64,000 nucleotides of DNA from CAYUHJ01 sp964444365. Lineage in GTDB: Bacteria; Planctomycetota; Planctomycetia; Gemmatales; Gemmataceae. The DNA lies in assembly GCA_964444365.1 (NCBI GenBank), contig CAYUHJ010000003.1, positions 1 through 64,000 on the forward strand. Direction: 5' to 3'. The notes below the pieces were generated by a model, which saw only the letters and a list, made by a program, of their open reading frames with translations, was not told where the DNA came from and ran no database searches. The position numbers and the translations under genes were made by a program. Shown here piece after piece: positions 58,303 through 64,000 of this stretch. Numbering within the stretch: the stretch's first letter is position 1; each line of letters opens with the position of its first letter.

Positions 58303-60510
58303 TCACGGCAGCCGCTTCAACTTCCGGACGGTCTCGTCGCGGCGGCCGTCTTGCCGGCCGGTGTGGGAGTTGGCGTAGAGCTCGACGGCCGTCGTCCAGG
58401 CGGCCTTTGCGCGGTCCCTTTCCCCTTGCCGGAAGGCGACGTCCCCGAGGTGGTCCCAGACGACGGCGTCCGTTGCGGAGTCGGGGAGGGTGACCGCTTT
58501 TTCTAGCGTGGCCCGGGCGTCGGCCAGCTTGCCGCGGCGGAAGAGGACCCAGCCGAGGCTGTCGAGGTAGACGCCGCTTTCCGCTTCCGCGTGGCCGTTG
58601 CGGAGGCGCTCGGCCGCGTCGAGCTCGATCGCCCGGCGGACCATCGCCTCGGCGTCTTCGAGCTTCCGCCCCTGGTCCGCGAGGTTGTAGCCCAGGTTGT
58701 TGAGCACGAGCAGGTCGTCCGGGTCGTCGTCGAGCACCGCCCGGAGTTCCGCCTCGGCCTTCGCGAATTCTTTCAGGCCGTTGAGCGAGTCCGCCAGCGT
58801 CACGCGGATCCGGCGGGCGTCGGCGGGCTTCGGGTACTGCTTCAGCAGTTGCTCGCAGGCGGACACCGCGTCGGCGTGCTTGCCCAGCAGGTTGAGGATG
58901 CGCGGCTTTTGCAAGCTGGCCCAGAGCTGGCCGGACGCCTGGACGTTGTCCGCGAGGTCGTTCGCGATCTTGACGGCTTCCCGGGCGTTGGCGGCCCCGC
59001 CGAGTTCGGCCAACGCGGTGGCGAGGTACACGTCGTACATCAGCGACCGGCCGCGGGGCGACCGCTCGATGAACGACTCGCACTCGGTGCGGAGCCTGGC
59101 CCACTTCCGCTGTTTCGCCAGGATTTCCAGCAAGTGCAGGGCGGCGTCGCGGTTGACGGGGGTGTCGCGGGTCGCGTTGCGGAGGGCGGCCTCGGCGAGT
59201 TCCAGCTTGCCGTCCCGCTCCGCGAGGGCGGCGAGGACGTCCCAGGCGTCCCGGCCGATGCTGCCCGCCGGTCGGATGTTCGGCAGGTGGCGGACGAGCA
59301 ACTTCGCCGCCTCCGGGTCGGCTTTCACCGCGTCCACGAGGGCCCGGGCTCGGGCGACCGCGGCGGCGTCGGCGGCCGGTTTGGCCGGCGAGTCGTCGTC
59401 CTCGGCCCCCTTCGGCTTCGCGGCCTTCAGCAGGGAGTCGACGAGGGCCAGGAGTTCGCCGGGGCGGTTCGCCTCGCGGAAGTGGCGGACGGCGAGGCGG
59501 TGGGCGGCGGGGTCGGCGGTGCGGGCGAGCAGGTCGCGGAACCGGCGGTCGGTGGCGGCGGGGTCGGCCGCCCCGAGGGCGTAGGCCTGCACCCACGGGA
59601 TGCCGGGGTGGGCGGGGTCGGCGGCGGCCAGACGGTCGAGCCACGGGGCGACGTCTTTGCCGCGGCCGAGCTTGCGCAACAGCTCGACGAGGCGTTCGTA
59701 CGGACCGGTGCCGGACGGCTTGAGCGCGAGGAACTTGGTCAGGTGGTCGAGGGCGGCCGCCGCGTCCCCCTTCTCGGCGAGGGTGGCGGAGAGATTCCAG
59801 TTCAGCCGGGCGGCGGCGGCGGGGTCGCCGGCCTTCTCCGCGAACAGCGTGGCGGCTTTCGCGAAGGCGGCCGCGGCGTCGGCGTATAGCTTCCGGGCGA
59901 TCAGCGCCTTCCCGAGCCGTTCGTGGCACTCGGCGGCCTCGCAGTCCAGGTCGGCGGGGGCGGGGAAGACGCCGGACTTCAGCAGCGGATCGCGGGCGGA
60001 TTCGGCCAACGCGATGGCGGCGCGGCAGGCGTCGGCGGCGGCCGCGAAGTCCCCGGCGAGCTGGGCGGCCCGGTCGAGGTCGCGGAGGAGGCCGAGTTTC
60101 TTCGCCGGGCGGTCCGCGAGGCGGGGGCTGTCGGCGGCGGCCTTCAACACGGCGGTTGCTTCGGCGAAGCGCTTGCCGTCGAACAGGAGCTTGCCGAGGG
60201 CGTGGCCGGTGTCGGCGTCGGCGGGGTCGAGTTCGAGAACCGTGCGGGCGGTGCGGATCGCGGCGGCGTCCCGGCCGAGGTCGGCGTAGACCTTCACGAG
60301 CGGCCGCAGCGGGGCGGGTGAGTCCGGGGCGGCCTTGGCGGCGGCCTCCAGGTGCTTCGCGGCGTCGACGGGGCGGTCGGCGGCGTCCCGGAGCAGGCCG
60401 ACCCCGAACCGGGCGAGGGCGTCCCGGCGGGCGGCCTCGTCCGGGGCCAACGGCGGCGCGGGAACCCGCTCCGGCGGGGTGGCCAGCGCGAGCAGCAGAA
60501 CGGGAATCAC
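58303..60510 (-). CDS. TPR-repeat protein, probably exported
   Basis: 735 aa. The hydrophobic start MIPVLLLALATPPERVPAPP looks like a signal peptide. The rest is a chain of tetratricopeptide-like helix pairs, for example LDPADADTGHALGKLLFDGK, LNWNLSATLAEKGDAAAALD and LLVLNNLGYNLADQGRKLED. The C-terminus has canonical TPRs (YLDSLGWVLFRRGKLADARA). TPR proteins hold complexes together; no enzyme domain is visible. It is convergent with ettA and divergent from the M16 gene (156 bp). Confidence 0.88.
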   Translation of the reverse strand: MIPVLLLALATPPERVPAPPLAPDEAARRDALARFGVGLLRDAADRPVDAAKHLEAAAKAAPDSPAPLRPLVKVYADLGRDAAAIRTARTVLELDPADADTGHALGKLLFDGKRFAEATAVLKAAADSPRLADRPAKKLGLLRDLDRAAQLAGDFAAAADACRAAIALAESARDPLLKSGVFPAPADLDCEAAECHERLGKALIARKLYADAAAAFAKAATLFAEKAGDPAAAARLNWNLSATLAEKGDAAAALDHLTKFLALKPSGTGPYERLVELLRKLGRGKDVAPWLDRLAAADPAHPGIPWVQAYALGAADPAATDRRFRDLLARTADPAAHRLAVRHFREANRPGELLALVDSLLKAAKPKGAEDDDSPAKPAADAAAVARARALVDAVKADPEAAKLLVRHLPNIRPAGSIGRDAWDVLAALAERDGKLELAEAALRNATRDTPVNRDAALHLLEILAKQRKWARLRTECESFIERSPRGRSLMYDVYLATALAELGGAANAREAVKIANDLADNVQASGQLWASLQKPRILNLLGKHADAVSACEQLLKQYPKPADARRIRVTLADSLNGLKEFAKAEAELRAVLDDDPDDLLVLNNLGYNLADQGRKLEDAEAMVRRAIELDAAERLRNGHAEAESGVYLDSLGWVLFRRGKLADARATLEKAVTLPDSATDAVVWDHLGDVAFRQGERDRAKAAWTTAVELYANSHTGRQDGRRDETVRKLKRLP

Positions 60511-60666
60511 GAGCCGCCCTCCGTGCGGGGAACCGGGCGGATTCTACCGGCTGCCGCGGCCGGCCGGAAGGCGAGAGCCGAACCCGGTTCCCGTGGGTCG
60601 CCCGCGCCCGGCCTGATAAACTACCTTCCGCCCCTCCGACTCCCGTGGCCCCACAGGACGTGCCCC

Positions 60667-63405
60667 ATGTCGTCTCGCCTGGTTCCGCTTGCGCTGGCGT
60701 TGTGCCTGGTCGCCGTGCCCCCCACCCGGTCCGCGGAGAAGCCGAACCCGGACGCGGCCCTGGCCAAGACCGCCCAGGCGATGTTCGCCACGCTGAAGGC
60801 GGCGAAGCTCGACAACGGGTTGCAGGTCTACCTGCTGCCCGTCCCCGGTGCCCCGACCGTGTCCACGATGGTCGCCTACCGGGTCGGCTCCGCGGACGAG
60901 GAGAACGACCAGACGGGCCTGTCGCACTACCTCGAACACCTCATGTTCAAGGGGACGGCGAAGCTGATGCCGGGGGACATCGACCGGGCGACGCAGCGCA
61001 ACGGCGGGAAGAACAACGCCTACACGACCGAGGACATGACCGTCTACCACTTCGACTTCGCCGCCGACCGGTGGGCGTCGGCACTGGAGATCGAAGCCGA
61101 CCGGATGCGGAACGTCAAGATCGACGAAAAGCACGAGTTCGAGCAGGAAAAAGGCGCGGTCATCGCGGAGTTGAAGGGGGGCGAGGACCAGCCGTGGGAC
61201 CTGGAGTACAAGGCGATCCTGCCGATCCTGTTCCCGAAGGGCTCCCCCTACGCCCACCCGGTCATCGGCGAGGAAAAGCACGTCCGGGCCGCGACCGCGG
61301 AGATCATCAAGCGGCACTACGACAAGTGGTACTACCCCAACAACGCGGCCATCGTCGTCGCCGGCGGGTTCGACGCCGACGAGGCGATGGCCACGATCAA
61401 GAAACTCTTCGGCGGCATCCCGAAGGGCGACCTCCCGCCGCGGATGCCGGACCCGAAGCAGCCGGTCCGCGAGAAGCAGGTGCGCAACGAGTTCGAGTCG
61501 AAGTTCGACGTGCCGCGGATGATGATCGGGTTCAACACCGTCGCGGCCGGCCACCCGGACGACTACGTGTTCGACACCATCGACGACGTGCTGACCGCCG
61601 GCAAAACCGCCCGGCTGCACAAGCGGCTCGTCGAGGACGAACGCCTCGCGAACGCGGTGTCCACGTCCAACAACGCCGGCCGGTACCCGGGGTGGTTCTC
61701 CGTCGAAGTCGAGATGTTGAAAGGGAAAGACCGCAAGAAGGCCGAGAAGATCGTCTTCGAGGAACTGGAAAAGCTGGCGAAGGAACCGATCACCGAGGCG
61801 GAACTCAAGCGCGTCCGCCGGGGGATCCTGGCGTCGTACATCTTCAGCCGGGAGAGCGTCCACAACCTCGCGGACTTCGTCGCCCGCACGGTGATGCTGA
61901 CGGACATCGACTACCTGAAGACGTACCTCGACAAGGCGATGGCCGTCACCCCCGCAGACGTCCAGCGCGTCGCGGCGAAGTACCTGACGCAGCCGAAGTC
62001 GGTGGTGGTGTGGTCGATCCCGGAAGGGGACGAACCGAAAGGTGGCGAGAAGGAAGAGAAAAAGCCCGGTCGCAAACCGGTTAGCCGCGAGGCGAAGCCG
62101 AGCGAGGGGACTCCCGCCGCCGGGTTCTCCCTCAAGGACGCGAAGCGCACCGTCCTCCCCAACGGGCTGACCCTCGTCACGCTCGAAAACCGCCGGCTGC
62201 CCATCGTCGTCGCCGAGACGTTCGTCGCCGACACCCGGCTCCGGGAACCGGCGAACAAGGTCGGCGTCGCCGCCCTCGTCGGGGACATGCTCGAAGAAGG
62301 CACCAAGACCCGCACCGGCGAGGAAATCTCCACGCTGATCGAGGACACCGGCGGCAGCCTGGGATTCTCGTCCGCGGGCGGCACGCTCAAGGTGCTGACC
62401 CCGGACACCGACCTGGGGTTGGGGATTCTCTTCGACTGCATGATGAACCCGACGTTCCCGAAGGACGCCCTCGAACGCAAGCGGGAGCAGCAAATCTCCG
62501 TCATCGCGGACGTCGAAACCCAGCCGCAAAACCGGGCAAAAATGCACTTCCACGAGATCATCTACGGCCAGCACCCGTTCGGCCGGTCGAGCTACGGCAA
62601 GAAGGACGTGGTCAAGAAGTTCTCGCAAAAAGATCTGAAGGAGTTCCACGCCGCCGCCTACGGGCCGGACACGACGACGGTCGTGGTGGTGGGCGACTTC
62701 GACACCGCCGAGATGCGGAAAAAGATCGAGAAGCTGACGGCCGACTGGAAGCCGACCGGCGTGAAGACGCCCAGGCCCGCGGCCCCGCCGGAGCCGGAGA
62801 AGTCGACGCTCAAGATCGTGTCCGACCCGACGGCGGCCCAGACCCACGTCTACATCGGGCACCTCGGCATCACGCGGGACAACCCGGATTACTACAAGCT
62901 CCTCGTCATGGACAACGTCCTCGGCACCGGCCCCGGCTTCACCGACCGGCTCTCGTCCACGCTCCGCGACCGGCAGGGACTCGCGTACACCGTCACCGCG
63001 ACGATCACGCCTTCCGCCGGCGACCAACCGGGGACGTTTACCGGGTACATCGGCACGTTCCCGGACAAGTTCACCTGGGTGAAGGACGGCTTCGTGAAGG
63101 AGTTCAACAAGATCCGCGACGAGCCGGCGACGAAGCAGGAGGTCGACGACGCGAAGAAGTACCTCCTCGGGAGTTTGCCGTTCAAGCTGTCGTCGAACGA
63201 GGACGTGGCCGGGCAACTCCTCGCGGTCGAGCGGTACGGGTTGGGGCTGGACTACCTGGAAAAGTACCGCGACGAGGTGAACAAGGTCACGGTCGCCGAC
63301 GTGCAAGCGGTCGCGAAGAAGTACCTGGACCCGAAGAAACTCGTCATCGTCGCCGTCGGGCCGATCGACTCGGAGGGGAAGGCGCTGAAGGAAGCGAAGG
63401 AGTGA
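60667..63405 (+). CDS. Exported M16 peptidase, two tandem M16 units
   Basis: 912 aa from the ATG at 60667, with a signal peptide (LVPLALALCLVAVPPTRSA). The first M16 unit is catalytic: HYLEH at 87-91 with the zinc-binding Glu downstream in EFEQEKGAVIAEL. The second unit starts near residue 490 (TVLPNGLTLVTLENRRLPIV) and lacks HxxEH, as usual for the inactive partner. A Lys/Glu-rich linker between them contains VSREAKPSE, encoded by a 27-nt segment shared with the lipid synthase. It probably degrades peptides in the periplasm. Confidence 0.94.
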   Translation: MSSRLVPLALALCLVAVPPTRSAEKPNPDAALAKTAQAMFATLKAAKLDNGLQVYLLPVPGAPTVSTMVAYRVGSADEENDQTGLSHYLEHLMFKGTAKLMPGDIDRATQRNGGKNNAYTTEDMTVYHFDFAADRWASALEIEADRMRNVKIDEKHEFEQEKGAVIAELKGGEDQPWDLEYKAILPILFPKGSPYAHPVIGEEKHVRAATAEIIKRHYDKWYYPNNAAIVVAGGFDADEAMATIKKLFGGIPKGDLPPRMPDPKQPVREKQVRNEFESKFDVPRMMIGFNTVAAGHPDDYVFDTIDDVLTAGKTARLHKRLVEDERLANAVSTSNNAGRYPGWFSVEVEMLKGKDRKKAEKIVFEELEKLAKEPITEAELKRVRRGILASYIFSRESVHNLADFVARTVMLTDIDYLKTYLDKAMAVTPADVQRVAAKYLTQPKSVVVWSIPEGDEPKGGEKEEKKPGRKPVSREAKPSEGTPAAGFSLKDAKRTVLPNGLTLVTLENRRLPIVVAETFVADTRLREPANKVGVAALVGDMLEEGTKTRTGEEISTLIEDTGGSLGFSSAGGTLKVLTPDTDLGLGILFDCMMNPTFPKDALERKREQQISVIADVETQPQNRAKMHFHEIIYGQHPFGRSSYGKKDVVKKFSQKDLKEFHAAAYGPDTTTVVVVGDFDTAEMRKKIEKLTADWKPTGVKTPRPAAPPEPEKSTLKIVSDPTAAQTHVYIGHLGITRDNPDYYKLLVMDNVLGTGPGFTDRLSSTLRDRQGLAYTVTATITPSAGDQPGTFTGYIGTFPDKFTWVKDGFVKEFNKIRDEPATKQEVDDAKKYLLGSLPFKLSSNEDVAGQLLAVERYGLGLDYLEKYRDEVNKVTVADVQAVAKKYLDPKKLVIVAVGPIDSEGKALKEAKE
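62078..62104 (+). repeat. 27-nt segment shared with the lipid synthase (copy 2)
   Basis: CGGTTAGCCGCGAGGCGAAG followed by CCGAGCG, in the linker between the two M16 units. One base differs from 43240-43266, and the reading frame is the same. Confidence 0.75.
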
Positions 63406-63522
63406 TAGTGGGCAGGGATAGTCAGAACCTTCCGGCTATCCCAAGGAAAAGGAATAGGGATAGTGGGCAGGGATAGGGGTAGGCAGATTCCGGCTATCCC
63501 GATCCCTGCCCACTATCCCTGC
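63405..63522. repeat. Complex palindromic repeat, family M
   Basis: GATAGTGGGCAGGGATAG occurs twice on this strand, each time followed by CCGGCTATCCC, and once inverted (CCCTGCCCACTATCCC). It starts at the very stop codon of the M16 gene and fills most of the gap to the next gene. Confidence 0.85.
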
Positions 63523-63589
63523 TGATGGAACTTCCCCGGAGTCGTCGGCGTATGACTCTCAGTGACCCGCTCCGTCCGGAACCGTTGCC

Positions 63590-64000
63590 ATGAACTCGTC
63601 CGTGAAGACCGGCCTGGTCGTCGGGCTCGTGATGCTCGTCATCTTCGGGGCGACGGTCATCTCGCAGTTCACGTCCACGCCCAAGAACCCGGACGAGGGC
63701 GGGCCGGGGGACGCGCCGGTCCAGCCGCTGCGGCTTTCGACGCTCGACCGGAAGTACGACCCGTTCTCGGACGACCCGGCGGAGCGGTTCTTCCAGGCGT
63801 ACCACGAGCCGGACAGTAACAACCCCGCCAAGGCAACCTACTGGTTCCAGAACGTCAACCCGACCCCGGTGCGGGTCACGATCCGGGGCGTGTCGTGCGG
63901 GTCGTGCAGCTTCTTCTCCGTGCGGGCGATGCCGGCGAAGGACGTGAACGAGTGCGCGACCCTGACCGCCGCCGGGCTGTTCCCCGCGACGGCGTTCCCG
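63590..64000 (+). CDS. Membrane-anchored protein, DUF1573-like (cut by window edge)
   Basis: 137 residues visible, no stop before the edge. One N-terminal membrane helix or signal (VKTGLVVGLVMLVIFGATVI), then a soluble part. ATYWFQNVNPTPVRVTIRGV and SCGSCSFFSV resemble the DUF1573 Ig-like fold with its CxxC. The C-terminal half is outside the window, so family and function are tentative. Confidence 0.6.
   Translation, partial: MNSSVKTGLVVGLVMLVIFGATVISQFTSTPKNPDEGGPGDAPVQPLRLSTLDRKYDPFSDDPAERFFQAYHEPDSNNPAKATYWFQNVNPTPVRVTIRGVSCGSCSFFSVRAMPAKDVNECATLTAAGLFPATAFP

Noticed and set aside
54323..59929. 1868-residue open frame on the minus strand
   Set aside because: It runs antisense to glgB and ettA, which have clear motifs and normal lengths. 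Long antisense frames are expected at this GC content, and the translation is Arg/Pro/Val-rich without any domain.

Overview
The window is very GC-rich and nearly full of genes. It looks like a chromosomal piece of a Gemmata-type planctomycete (family Gemmataceae). The pointers are a Ser/Thr kinase with a long N-terminal lead-in, an MJ0042-type zinc-ribbon membrane protein, two TIGR02996-type proteins with leucine-rich-repeat-like tails, a DUF1501 protein with a twin-arginine leader, and a Pfa-type lipid synthase. This assignment is inference from gene content; no rRNA or other marker is present. I saw no tRNA, rRNA, CRISPR array, prophage, transposase or integrase gene.

Layout. 1-16.4 kb: mixed housekeeping genes (kinase fragment, adenylate-kinase-like protein, trpA, a Tyr-rich secreted protein, cardiolipin-synthase-like protein, hemE, ubiE/menG, an M24 peptidase, a glycosyltransferase, a GNAT enzyme, a YsnF-type stress protein). 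16.5-28.4 kb: twelve co-directional minus-strand genes for a heptose-containing surface glycan. In transcription order they are Wzm-type permease, gmhA, Wzt-type ATPase, FkbM methyltransferase, five glycosyltransferases, hldD, hldC, hldA; several overlap by 4 nt (ATGA/GTGA). 28.5-34.2 kb: an unknown protein, the DUF1501 protein, pyrimidine salvage genes (pdp, cdd, upp) and a small secreted protein. 34.9-40.3 kb: a Pro-rich membrane protein and two TIGR02996-type proteins around a copper-type P1B ATPase. 40.4-49.0 kb: a two-gene Pfa-type lipid synthase operon (PfaD-like enoyl reductase and a 2337-aa KS-AT-ACP-ACP-KR-DH protein). 49.4-58.2 kb: dnaX, ybaB, a mini membrane protein, recR, rpoN, glgB, ettA. 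58.3-64 kb: a TPR protein, a double-domain M16 peptidase and a truncated membrane-anchored protein at the edge.

The most striking signal is a dense set of palindromic repeats of about 60-135 bp in at least a dozen sequence families. Most intergenic copies lie within about 30 nt downstream of a stop codon, and several supply the stop codon itself. One family (B here) also lies in frame inside genes: twice in the lipid synthase, once in the copper ATPase, and as the C-terminal tail of a glycosyltransferase. This resembles the Rickettsia palindromic elements in principle, though the sequences are unrelated. A separate 27-nt segment is shared in frame by the lipid synthase and the M16 peptidase.

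Other signals: dnaX has a run of nine A after which the -1 frame stops within seven codons, predicting a short gamma-like product of about 428 aa beside the 605-aa tau-like product. Two sequences with the exact GG-N10-GC spacing of sigma-54 promoters precede the Tyr-rich protein and the YsnF-type protein, and rpoN itself is in the window. The two ACP domains of the lipid synthase are identical over 219 nt, which suggests gene conversion or very recent duplication.

Limits: everything was read by eye. Domain names rest on recognised motifs, not on searches. Repeat boundaries are approximate to a few bases.
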